Of a stretch of 64,000 nucleotides of DNA, positions 16,975 to 25,133 are shown piece after piece. This DNA comes from Flavobacteriales bacterium (GTDB lineage Bacteria; Bacteroidota; Bacteroidia; Flavobacteriales_D; Crocinitomicaceae), in the NCBI GenBank assembly GCA_947460825.1, contig CANHHA010000002.1:59029-123028 (forward strand), in the 5' to 3' direction. Under the pieces are notes generated by a model that saw only the letters and a program-made list of their open reading frames with translations, was not told where the DNA came from and did not search any database. Numbering within the stretch: position 1 is the first letter of the stretch; every line of letters begins with the position of its first letter. The translations under genes and the position numbers were made by a program.

Positions 16975-18585
16975 ATGTCGAAATTTGGTACGCTCGGAAC
17001 ACATTCCGATTTAACAAAATCCCTAGGATTTGAAAACGCCTCGGCAGAATATTGGAATTTAGCACCAGACGAATTGGTTCGTGCCACACTTGAACGCGGT
17101 CAAGGTAAATTAGCTACTAACGGCGCTCTGGCCATTGATACAGGAGGATTTACTGGAAGATCACCGAAGGATCGCTTTATCGTTAAGGATGCGCAAACAG
17201 AGGAAGCAGTATGGTGGGGTGCTGTCAATATTCCATTTGCCATAGATGCCTTTGATCGCTTGTATGATAAAATGCGCGCATACGCGGAAGGTAAAGAATT
17301 GTTCATCCGTGACGGTTATGCCTGTGCTTCTCCGACATACCAATTAAATCTTCGGGTTGTAGCAGAATATCCGTGGTCGAATTTATTCGCATACAACATG
17401 TTCTTGCGTCCCTCCGCAGAAGAATTGAATACCTTCGATCCAGCATGGCATGTCATCTGTCTTCCCGGTTTTTTAGCAGACCCTGCTGTAGATGGTACCC
17501 GACAAGCTAATTTTGCGATTCTGAATTTTACGCGCAAAATGATTTTAATTGGCGGAACCGGATACACCGGAGAAATCAAAAAAGGAATTTTTTCCGCCTT
17601 GAATTTTATTCTTCCGCACCAAAAGAATGTGCTTTCTATGCATTGCTCTGCTAACATTGGTAAAGACAACGATACTGCGATTTTCTTTGGTTTGTCAGGA
17701 ACCGGAAAAACTACACTTTCTTCCGACCCGAATCGCCGCTTAATCGGTGACGATGAGCACGGTTGGGCGAACGATGAGGTGTTTAATTTTGAGGGTGGTT
17801 GTTACGCTAAAACCATCGACCTGAGTCGTGAAAAAGAACCTCAAATCTTTGATGCCATCAAGCCAGGCGCCCTACTAGAAAACATTGGCTTCAATGAAGG
17901 CACCAACGAACCGAATTATGCCGATGGATCCATTACAGAAAACACCCGTGTTTCTTATCCGATCTTTCATATCGATAACATCGCGCGTCCTTCTATTGGA
18001 ACGGCACCTAAAAATATTTTCTTTCTAACCGCCGATGCGTTTGGTGTGTTGCCTCCCATCTCCCGCCTAACTAAAGAGCAGGCGATGTATCACTTTATGT
18101 CAGGGTACACCGCGAAAGTAGCAGGCACAGAGGTTGGAATTACTGAACCTACCACTACCTTTTCAGCCGGATTCGGCGCAGCATTTCTTCCGCTTCATCC
18201 TGCAAAATACGCGAAACTGCTCGGTGAAAAATTAGCAGGGACTGATATACGCGTGTGGTTAATCAATACCGGTTGGACCGGTGGAAGTTATGGGGTAGGG
18301 AGTAGAATGAAACTTTCATATACTCGAGCCATGATTACCTCAGCCTTAGAGGGTAAGCTTGATTCGGTGGATTTTGAAACCCTTCCAATGTTTGAATTAG
18401 CCATTCCTACGTCATGTGAAGGGGTGCCTTCGGAACTACTTAACCCACGAAATACATGGGAAAATAAGGAGGAATACGATGCTACGGCAGAACGACTTGC
18501 GGAAAAGTTCTTAGCGAACTTCAAGAAATTTGAGGCAGAAACAGCGCCTGAAATTCTTGCTGCTGCACCTAAGGTGTTAAATTAG
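16975..18585 (+). CDS. pckA: Phosphoenolpyruvate carboxykinase (ATP)
   Basis: Decarboxylates and phosphorylates oxaloacetate to PEP, the first step of gluconeogenesis. The 536 residues match the ATP-dependent family: FTGRSPKDRF near residue 60, P-loop GLSGTGKTT at 239-247 and metal-binding GDDEHGW from Asp259. Single gene with its own promoter and a strong terminator at 18607. Together with citrate synthase in this window it marks a complete heterotroph growing on amino or organic acids. Confidence 0.98.
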   Translation: MSKFGTLGTHSDLTKSLGFENASAEYWNLAPDELVRATLERGQGKLATNGALAIDTGGFTGRSPKDRFIVKDAQTEEAVWWGAVNIPFAIDAFDRLYDKMRAYAEGKELFIRDGYACASPTYQLNLRVVAEYPWSNLFAYNMFLRPSAEELNTFDPAWHVICLPGFLADPAVDGTRQANFAILNFTRKMILIGGTGYTGEIKKGIFSALNFILPHQKNVLSMHCSANIGKDNDTAIFFGLSGTGKTTLSSDPNRRLIGDDEHGWANDEVFNFEGGCYAKTIDLSREKEPQIFDAIKPGALLENIGFNEGTNEPNYADGSITENTRVSYPIFHIDNIARPSIGTAPKNIFFLTADAFGVLPPISRLTKEQAMYHFMSGYTAKVAGTEVGITEPTTTFSAGFGAAFLPLHPAKYAKLLGEKLAGTDIRVWLINTGWTGGSYGVGSRMKLSYTRAMITSALEGKLDSVDFETLPMFELAIPTSCEGVPSELLNPRNTWENKEEYDATAERLAEKFLANFKKFEAETAPEILAAAPKVLN

Positions 18586-18606
18586 TCCAGCAACAAAACA
18601 ACATAG

Positions 18607-18632
18607 AGCCCTGCGCAAGCGGGGCTTTTTTT
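18607..18632 (+). terminator. pckA terminator
   Basis: Stem AGCCCTGC / GCGGGGCT (one G-U pair), GCAA tetraloop, followed by seven T. The end of the T-tract merges with the -7 box of cysD. Confidence 0.92.
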
Positions 18633-18639
18633 ATTTTTG
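18632..18639 (+). promoter_or_regulatory. -7 promoter box of cysDN, inside the upstream terminator tail
   Basis: TATTTTTG matches TAnnTTTG and begins in the T-rich tail of the pckA terminator; the TTG start of cysD is 12 nt further on. Confidence 0.6.
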
Positions 18640-18651
18640 TAAAAAAACCAA

Positions 18652-19548
18652 TTGGACCATCTCCATTATCTCGAAACAGAAGCCATAGAAATTTTACGCG
18701 AAACTGCGTTTCAATTTGAGCGTCCCGTGCTACTTTTTAGTGGGGGGAAGGACAGCATATGCATGGTTCATTTAGCGCGCTTGGCCTTTGCCCCGAATCC
18801 CATTCCCTTTACCTTATTGCACATTGATACCGGTCATAATTTCACGGAAACCTTGAGCTTTCGAGATGAACTTGTAGATACCATGGGTTTGTCCATCGAA
18901 GTTCGATCCGTAGTTGAAGCGATGCGCAAACGTGAGATTCCCGAACCAAAGGCGAAATTCCCCTCACGGAATGCCATGCAGAGTTTTGCTCTCTTGGATG
19001 CTATTCAAGAACTGAATATCGATGCCTGTATAGGCGGTGGGCGACGGGATGAAGATAAGGCGCGGGCCAAAGAACGGATATTTTCCTTTCGCGATCAAGA
19101 AGGAACTTGGAATCCCTTGAGCCAACGTCCGGAACCTTGGAATATGTTAAATGGCAGAATAAATCCCAGCGAAAATGTGCGCGTATTTCCACTTTCGAAT
19201 TGGACCGAACTCGATGTGTGGCACTATATACAGCGAGAACAAATCGCCTTACCAAGCCTATATTTTGCGCATGAACGCTTATGCCTTGAACTGCCGGATG
19301 GCGCCTTGATGGCGTATAATCCCTATGTGCGCTTAGAGTCAACGGATGTATTGGTAGAGCGTAGTGTAAGATTTCGAACCATCGGTGATATGACCTGTAC
19401 TGCGGCAATTCCGAGTATGGCAGGTTCGGTGGAAGATGTCATAGCGGAATTGAATCAAACTCAACTTTCGGAGCGAGGAGCAACCCGCTTGGATGACCGG
19501 ATCAGTGAAGCGGGAATGGAAGATCGAAAACGACAAGGATATTTTTAA
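18652..19548 (+). CDS. cysD: Sulfate adenylyltransferase subunit 2
   Basis: Small catalytic subunit of ATP sulfurylase, making APS from sulfate and ATP. It has 298 residues, the normal length, with PP-loop SGGKDS at 30-35 and the conserved C-terminal RKRQGYF. The start is a TTG at 18652; no ATG lies nearby in frame and the following DHLHYLETEAIEI is the usual N-terminus. cysN begins directly after the stop. No cysC, cysH or sulfite reductase gene is nearby, so the pathway is completed elsewhere, or APS/PAPS serves sulfation. Confidence 0.96.
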   Translation: MDHLHYLETEAIEILRETAFQFERPVLLFSGGKDSICMVHLARLAFAPNPIPFTLLHIDTGHNFTETLSFRDELVDTMGLSIEVRSVVEAMRKREIPEPKAKFPSRNAMQSFALLDAIQELNIDACIGGGRRDEDKARAKERIFSFRDQEGTWNPLSQRPEPWNMLNGRINPSENVRVFPLSNWTELDVWHYIQREQIALPSLYFAHERLCLELPDGALMAYNPYVRLESTDVLVERSVRFRTIGDMTCTAAIPSMAGSVEDVIAELNQTQLSERGATRLDDRISEAGMEDRKRQGYF

Positions 19549-20715
19549 GTGAAAACGAAGATGAGAATACTGAAGGTTTTTACATGCGGTAATGTGGATG
19601 ATGGGAAAAGCACCTTGCTGGGTCGCTTGCTCTTAGACAGTGATTCCATTTCTGTAGATATCCTACATCAGCTCACGGAGCAGGGGGGAGGTGTGCCAAA
19701 CCTTGCCTTGCTAACGGATGGCTTGCGTGCAGAACGAAGCATGGGAATCACCATCGATGTAGCCTATAAATTTTTCACTACGAAGCATACGAAGTATATT
19801 CTAGTAGATACGCCCGGGCATCAGGAATATACCAGAAACATGTACGCGGGGGCCTCGGAATGTGAGGTAGCTGTGGTGCTCATTGATGCGTTGAAACCCA
19901 TCGAAGCACAAACGAGAAAACACCTTGAAATCATGGAAATGCTTGGGGTAAAGCACTTGATTGTTGCGGTGAATAAAATGGATGCCGTTGGCTTTGAACA
20001 GGCCGTGTTTTTGGAGCGACAATCCGAAGTGAATGCGGTCCTTAACCCGCTAGAAAACCAATACCTGCATTGGATTCCGATTAGTGCCCTAGCTGGAGAA
20101 AATGTGGTAAAAAGTACCCAGGCGATGCCGTGGTATACGGGTCCAAGCATCCTTGAATGCCTTGAATCCATTCCCGCCTTAAGCGATACACACAGCGCCA
20201 TGCCACTTATTGAGATACAAGGAATCTACAAGGGGTCGGCCTACGGGACCGTGCTGCAAGGAACAATTGATCTTAAAAACATTTGGCATCGCGGAACTCA
20301 ATCCTTGGAAATGAAAGCGTGCTATGTGAACGGAATCCCAGGTGCTGTTGCAATGCCAGGAGATCAAGTCACCATGCAGGTATCTGATATTAATGGAGTG
20401 GAGCGCGGTCAACAATGGGGCGTAGAAGCACCATTACAAGGTACTGAATGTATCGTGGAACTGTGTTGGATGGGGGCTGCCATGGAGCCGGGCACCTTGG
20501 AGTTTATACTACGGAGAGGTACGGCGGAACGCATGGCACGAGTAGACTTTCCCAAACACATCAACCCGAATGATATACAGCACATTAACATGACGTTATC
20601 CGCTCCCATCGATGTGCTCATGGAACGCATAGCGGCTAAAAAAGAGCGTATTATTCTGATTGACGCCCAGACGAATGCCACCGTGGCTGCAGGAATTATT
20701 AAATCTATCGCATGA
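19549..20715 (+). CDS. cysN: Sulfate adenylyltransferase subunit 1 (GTPase)
   Basis: Regulatory GTPase of ATP sulfurylase. EF-Tu-like G-domain motifs are GNVDDGKST (14-22), DTPGH (87-91) and NKMD (142-145); two beta-barrel domains follow. The ORF can start at GTG 19549, immediately after the cysD stop, or at ATG 19561, which gives the more typical N-terminus MRILKVFTCG. With about 388 residues it is shorter than E. coli CysN and has no fused APS kinase. Stop codon overlaps the next start by four bases (ATGA), so the three genes form one operon. Confidence 0.95.
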   Translation: MKTKMRILKVFTCGNVDDGKSTLLGRLLLDSDSISVDILHQLTEQGGGVPNLALLTDGLRAERSMGITIDVAYKFFTTKHTKYILVDTPGHQEYTRNMYAGASECEVAVVLIDALKPIEAQTRKHLEIMEMLGVKHLIVAVNKMDAVGFEQAVFLERQSEVNAVLNPLENQYLHWIPISALAGENVVKSTQAMPWYTGPSILECLESIPALSDTHSAMPLIEIQGIYKGSAYGTVLQGTIDLKNIWHRGTQSLEMKACYVNGIPGAVAMPGDQVTMQVSDINGVERGQQWGVEAPLQGTECIVELCWMGAAMEPGTLEFILRRGTAERMARVDFPKHINPNDIQHINMTLSAPIDVLMERIAAKKERIILIDAQTNATVAAGIIKSIA

Positions 20716-21356
20716 TAAAAGCAACAAGCGTAGATCAATATTTATTAGACGGTTGTGGACGCTGCAGCAAAGGAGGTACGCCTTCTTGCACCGTACATAC
20801 CTGGCACTCAATCTTAGTGGCCATGCGGGATTTAGCCAAGGAATGTATGCTCACCGAAGAAGTTAAATGGTTAGTTCCTTGCTATACCTTAAATGGTAAG
20901 AACGTCCTCATGATTCATGCATTTAAGGAATATTGTAGTATCCTGTTTATGAAAGGTTCCTTGTTAACGGATCCGGAAAATATACTGCATCGGCAGACAG
21001 AACATGTAACCTCGGGACGTCAATTGCGCTATACGAACTTAGAAGACTTTTTAGCACAACGTGATCGAGCTAAAGCATTCATTCTGGAGGCTATTACATT
21101 AGAAGAAGCGGGAAAAAAAGTTGAAAAGCGCACAGAAGAAGGGCCAATGGTGGAGGAATTGAAAGAAGCCTTTGCACAGGATGAAGCGTTTAAGAACGCA
21201 TTTTATCAACTCACCCCAGGAAGGCAACGCGCGTATTTATTGCATTTTGCGCAACCCAAACAGGCGGAAACACGGGCTTCACGCATTGTAAAATGTATGC
21301 CATTGATCATGCGGGGCGAAGGTTTGCACGATGCCTATCAGAACCGAAAAAAATAG
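20712..21356 (+). CDS. YdeI/OmpD-associated family protein with DUF1801-like domain
   Basis: A 214-residue cytoplasmic protein. Residues 1-35 have a cysteine-containing start (DGCGRCSKGGTPSC) common in the Bacteroidota members; about 40-110 is a DUF1801-like fold (VPCYTLNGKNVLMIHAFK), and the C-terminal YdeI motif LTPGRQRAYLLHFAQPKQ plus RIVKCMPLIMRGEGLHD follows. The family is linked to stress or peptide resistance in enterobacteria but its biochemical role is unknown. Translationally coupled to cysN through a 4-base overlap, yet a role in sulfur metabolism is not established. Confidence 0.85.
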   Translation: MIKATSVDQYLLDGCGRCSKGGTPSCTVHTWHSILVAMRDLAKECMLTEEVKWLVPCYTLNGKNVLMIHAFKEYCSILFMKGSLLTDPENILHRQTEHVTSGRQLRYTNLEDFLAQRDRAKAFILEAITLEEAGKKVEKRTEEGPMVEELKEAFAQDEAFKNAFYQLTPGRQRAYLLHFAQPKQAETRASRIVKCMPLIMRGEGLHDAYQNRKK

Positions 21357-21361
21357 AACAT

Positions 21362-22144
21362 ATGAAACTCATACTTTTGACATTTTTGATGCTGGCCTTC
21401 CTAGGATTTGGCTTGACCATTTTTCTTGGAATATGGTCGTTTAAAAAGAGAATATCTTGGATTAAATCGTTCATTTTTATTGCATTATACGGGATTGCCT
21501 GTATTGGGATATTGGTCCCTATGATTGAGCGTAGAGCCCCGAAATTAATCAAGCGAATTCCTATCGTACGAAGCATTAAAAAAAGCGAATCTAAACGAAG
21601 CTGCGATTGCACTTGGTCATCCCTTTTGCTGAAAAAAGACGATTATCCAACGAAGCATAAGCCTGCAGCGCAACGCATAAGCAATCAAATGTACATTCGA
21701 AATGAAGCCTTGAGGAATAAATGTATTAATAAAGGTCGCTTAGTTCCAGTGGAGGAAATGGAGGGGTTTGGCATATCCGACCTTGATTACAGCACTGCCC
21801 ATTTAACACCCTTGGCAAAAAAACGCTTATACGAGTTAGGTAAGCGATTTAGAGCGGGTATTCAAAATCCGGATGAAAAAAAGAGTTATTTTATGGTGAG
21901 TTCCATTACGCGAAGTCAAGTTCAGCAAACTCAAATTTGCGAGCGATACCCAAATGCATGTACAAAAGACCATTCGCCTCATTCCTATGGTGTTGCATTT
22001 GATATTTACAGGTTACATAGCCGGTATAAAAACTGTAATGAAGGCATGAAGGCATTAGAAAAAGTACTTCAAGAAATGCAGAAGGAAGGAAAGATTCTAT
22101 TGTGCGCAGAATCAAAATGCATTCATGTTACGGTGTGTGGGTAA
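21362..22144 (+). CDS. DUF5715-like / M15-type peptidase-like membrane protein
   Basis: A 260-residue protein from the ATG at 21362; the longer ORF from 21293 lies inside the YdeI gene. Two N-terminal membrane helices (about 2-25 and 33-55) are followed by a periplasmic domain. SPHSYGVAFDI fits the S-x-H-x-x-G-x-A-x-D zinc motif of M15/VanY-like D,D-peptidases, and a later CIHVTV supplies a second His. I therefore expect a zinc-dependent murein or peptide hydrolase, with DUF5715 the closest family I recall. It follows the cysDN operon by five bases and may be co-transcribed. Confidence 0.7.
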   Translation: MKLILLTFLMLAFLGFGLTIFLGIWSFKKRISWIKSFIFIALYGIACIGILVPMIERRAPKLIKRIPIVRSIKKSESKRSCDCTWSSLLLKKDDYPTKHKPAAQRISNQMYIRNEALRNKCINKGRLVPVEEMEGFGISDLDYSTAHLTPLAKKRLYELGKRFRAGIQNPDEKKSYFMVSSITRSQVQQTQICERYPNACTKDHSPHSYGVAFDIYRLHSRYKNCNEGMKALEKVLQEMQKEGKILLCAESKCIHVTVCG

Positions 22145-22170
22145 GCCATCACCTGTGATGGTCAACTGGC

Positions 22171-22539
22171 TTATTTTAGCAGGTTGTCTATGATTTTCTT
22201 GAGGTAGGCGACCTCTTCCTTGAGCGTCTCAATTTGTTGTTTGTACAGTTCCCGTTCCTCGTTATTGAGCGTATTATTTTGAATAATTAAGCCATTTCCT
22301 GTTTGGTTGTGCATGACATTGAACACCATGCTTTCATTGAACGCAATTACTTCTTCTGGTTTCATACCCAATTCACCGGCAATGCGTGCTAACTTGCTGT
22401 AGGTGATTTCCGTTTCTCCCAATTCCATTCGGCTGTATGCACTTTGAGTAATACCAATTACCGAAGCCATATGTTCTTGCGTCAGATTTTTGAGTTCCCG
22501 AAGCTTCTTAATCTTGGTGCCGATGTTCAAGGTTTCCAT
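22171..22539 (-). CDS. XRE-family transcriptional regulator with C-terminal coiled coil
   Basis: A 122-residue DNA-binding protein. The helix-turn-helix (about 7-62) has LTQEHMASVIGITQSAYSRM as helices 2-3, typical of Cro/C1. Residues 63-90 are a linker rich in Asn/Gln, and 91-122 form a coiled coil (LYKQQIETLKEEVAYLKKII), probably for dimerisation. No toxin-like partner lies beside it. A TATCTTCG box about 10 nt upstream of the start resembles a -7 element. Target unknown. Confidence 0.88.
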   Translation of the reverse strand: METLNIGTKIKKLRELKNLTQEHMASVIGITQSAYSRMELGETEITYSKLARIAGELGMKPEEVIAFNESMVFNVMHNQTGNGLIIQNNTLNNEERELYKQQIETLKEEVAYLKKIIDNLLK

Positions 22540-22646
22540 GGAATGTATTTTTTACGAAGATAGGAATCTTTTGCAAGGCGACATAAATTATGTACTTAGC
22601 GTATAAAATATGGTAAAATCCATTAGCTTAAGGATTTAAGGCATTG

Positions 22647-22654
22647 TACTTTTG
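22647..22654 (+). promoter_or_regulatory. -7 promoter box of the SBBP-repeat gene
   Basis: TACTTTTG matches TAnnTTTG, 30 nt before the ATG at 22685. Confidence 0.5.
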
Positions 22655-22684
22655 TTTTACGTAATTATTCAAATTAACGCTAAC

Positions 22685-24937
22685 ATGACCAAGAATTTAA
22701 TCCTGCCCTTGTTTTTCGCATTAACATCAACCTTATTTTCTCAAAATTTAAATTGGGTAAGAAAGGTTACAAGTTTTGGGTTATATCCGTATACTGTTAG
22801 TATTAATGATGTATGTACTGATGATAACAATCGTCAGTATTCAATCAGTTATGGGGATAATTCGGCCAACTTTTCTTTTAACGGGGGTCAATTAACTGCT
22901 CCAAGTATTTATAAGTGCGGTTCAATTACCAAATCTAATGACCAAGGTAATCATGAATGGATTAAATTTTTTAGTCCCGTAAGTGCAAATGGTTCTTGTA
23001 TTCCGCAGAAGATTTTCTATCGAGGTGGGTACATATATATTGCAGGATTAAACAATGGAACAATCGATATGAATCCAGGAGCACAAGTGAACTCTTTATT
23101 TGGATGGTCAACTCCTTTTATTGTAAAGTTGGATACTGCCGGGAATTTCGTTTGGGCTAAATCATTTGGTGAAGTTAATACCAAAGTTAATGACGTTAAA
23201 GTTGATGGTTTCGGTAATGTATTCATAACAGGCTCAATGAGTACAAGTTTTTTCTTTAATGGTGTAAATCAAGTTTCTAATGGTAATGATGATGTGTATT
23301 TACTGAAATATAATAGTTTAGGCCAAGAACAGTGGTGTAAAACGTTTGGTTCAAATTCAGTTAATTTTGAACGCGGAAATTCCATCGCAATCGATCAAAA
23401 TAATAACATCAATGTTTGTGGATACTTTTCGGGAACTGTTGATTTTGATCCAGGTTTAGGGAATTATCCGCTAATTTGTAATGGTCAGAGGGACGGGTTT
23501 GTTGCTAGATATGATTTAAATGGAAACTTTGTTACAGCAATTGATATAGGAGGAAGTGGAGGAAATAATGAAGCTAGATTCAATGGTATTGAGGTTCATA
23601 ATAACTCGGTGTATGTTGCAGGTCTTGTTTATGGCACCGTAGATTTAGATCCAGGGGCTCTTACCAACAACATAACGGTGCAAGGTAGCCAAGGTATTCT
23701 TATGAAATTTGATGATCAACTTAATCCCATTTGGCACAAACTAATCCTTTCTAGTAATAATGCATCCGAAATCTATAAAATTCGAATAAAATCCAATCAA
23801 TTATATATATCTGGGTTAATGTCAGGTACCACTGATTTAGATCCACATCCAACCAATTCGTTCACATATACACCAGCGGCGACTTATAACTACGGAAATA
23901 CGTACATCGTAAAATTAGATTTAAGTGGTAATTTTATTTGGGGTGCAGGTTTTTTGAATACCCCTACCGGTGGTATTTACAACAATAATAATATCCCATA
24001 TGGCTTAGCAATAACAAACGATGGCGTTTACATTGCAGGTGAATTTACTGGACCAGTAGATTTTAATCCGGATCAAGCACAGACTCAAATTGTACATCCT
24101 GCATATACACCACCTGGAATTGGAATAACGACAGGTTATTTAGCTAAGTTAACCAATTGTGTCCCATCTAATACAATTATTGAAGCCATCGCTTGTAATT
24201 CCTATTTTTGGGCGCAAACCAGTCAGACCTATAATTCTTCGGGGCAATACCATGACACGTTACAAAACGTTAATGGATGTGACTCTATTATTTCATTGAA
24301 CTTAACGATTAATGCTAATGTACAGGGAGGAACTACCGTGCAGTCAGCATGTGATTCGTATACATGGAATAACCAAGCCTACACACAGTCAGGATTATAT
24401 ACTCAATTATTATCAACGGTTAATGGATGTGATTCTACCGTTACCTTGGATTTAACATTGAATTATTCACCTACGCCTCCAATAGTTACATTAAGCAATA
24501 TTTCTAATTTGAGTACACCCCTACAAGGAAATGCGACCTATCAGTGGTTCCAATGTTCGGACAATTTACCTATTCCAAATGCGGTTAATAATACGTATAT
24601 CGCTTCTTCAAATGGCTTGTATGGAGTAATTGTAAGCAATGGATGCGGTTCAGATACATCGCAATGTGTTAATGTTAGTACCATTGGTATCAATGAAGTA
24701 TCTGGCCAAATGATCATTTTCCCTAATCCAACCACGGAAACCATTGAAATTAAATTGGATTATGCTGAAACACAACATGCAACGTACAAAATTGTGGATG
24801 CTATGTATCGTGAAATCCAAATAGGAGAATTACACAGCAATAATGGAAAGATTTTAATTCCTATTGGATCAATTGCCTCTGGAAATTACATTTTGGTTGT
24901 TGAAGGTGTAGGAGCTTACAAGTTTGTTAAGAATTGA
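22685..24937 (+). CDS. Secreted SBBP/propeller-repeat protein with T9SS sorting domain
   Basis: A 750-residue exported protein; signal peptide MTKNLILPLFFALTSTLFSQ fixes the start at 22685. Residues about 20-490 form a beta-propeller of SBBP-type repeats, each with an FVWAKSFG-like strand, a GNVFITGS-like strand and a D-x-D-P-G turn (DMNPGA, DFDPGL, DLDPGA, DLDPHP, DFNPDQ). Two short modules of the pattern C-x-S-Y-x-W ... GCDS follow (about 500-590), then an Ig-like module and a T9SS domain with IFPNPTTETIEI. The GCDS and Ig-like modules are shared with the 1169-residue protein at 33139. Likely a cell-surface adhesion or matrix protein. Confidence 0.85.
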   Translation: MTKNLILPLFFALTSTLFSQNLNWVRKVTSFGLYPYTVSINDVCTDDNNRQYSISYGDNSANFSFNGGQLTAPSIYKCGSITKSNDQGNHEWIKFFSPVSANGSCIPQKIFYRGGYIYIAGLNNGTIDMNPGAQVNSLFGWSTPFIVKLDTAGNFVWAKSFGEVNTKVNDVKVDGFGNVFITGSMSTSFFFNGVNQVSNGNDDVYLLKYNSLGQEQWCKTFGSNSVNFERGNSIAIDQNNNINVCGYFSGTVDFDPGLGNYPLICNGQRDGFVARYDLNGNFVTAIDIGGSGGNNEARFNGIEVHNNSVYVAGLVYGTVDLDPGALTNNITVQGSQGILMKFDDQLNPIWHKLILSSNNASEIYKIRIKSNQLYISGLMSGTTDLDPHPTNSFTYTPAATYNYGNTYIVKLDLSGNFIWGAGFLNTPTGGIYNNNNIPYGLAITNDGVYIAGEFTGPVDFNPDQAQTQIVHPAYTPPGIGITTGYLAKLTNCVPSNTIIEAIACNSYFWAQTSQTYNSSGQYHDTLQNVNGCDSIISLNLTINANVQGGTTVQSACDSYTWNNQAYTQSGLYTQLLSTVNGCDSTVTLDLTLNYSPTPPIVTLSNISNLSTPLQGNATYQWFQCSDNLPIPNAVNNTYIASSNGLYGVIVSNGCGSDTSQCVNVSTIGINEVSGQMIIFPNPTTETIEIKLDYAETQHATYKIVDAMYREIQIGELHSNNGKILIPIGSIASGNYILVVEGVGAYKFVKN

Positions 24938-25133
24938 TTGATAAGTATCAGTATGTTTTGTATGGGATTAATTGTTCAAACATTCAGGATTGCACTAATA
25001 AAAAGCTTATATGGAACTATGACCATAAATATTCAGGTGGGGTTGTTGGCAGTCCCTCAAAGTTAATAGAATCATTAATGCGTGAGGCAAGTAATAAGAT
25101 GCCTTTTTCAATGGAATAATAAAACTAGATTAA

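Noticed and set aside
22146..22161. CCATCAC/GTGATGG hairpin after the DUF5715-like gene
   Set aside because: Seven-bp stem with a two-base loop and no T-tract; not convincing as a terminator or operator.
22171..22539. XRE regulator as antitoxin of a toxin-antitoxin pair
   Set aside because: No small toxin-like ORF adjoins it on either side.
24934..25119. 61-codon plus-strand ORF between the SBBP gene and the MORN-protease gene
   Set aside because: TTG start overlapping the previous stop, no signal peptide, no recognised family, no promoter box. The composition is not clearly random, so a relic is possible, but I cannot support a gene.
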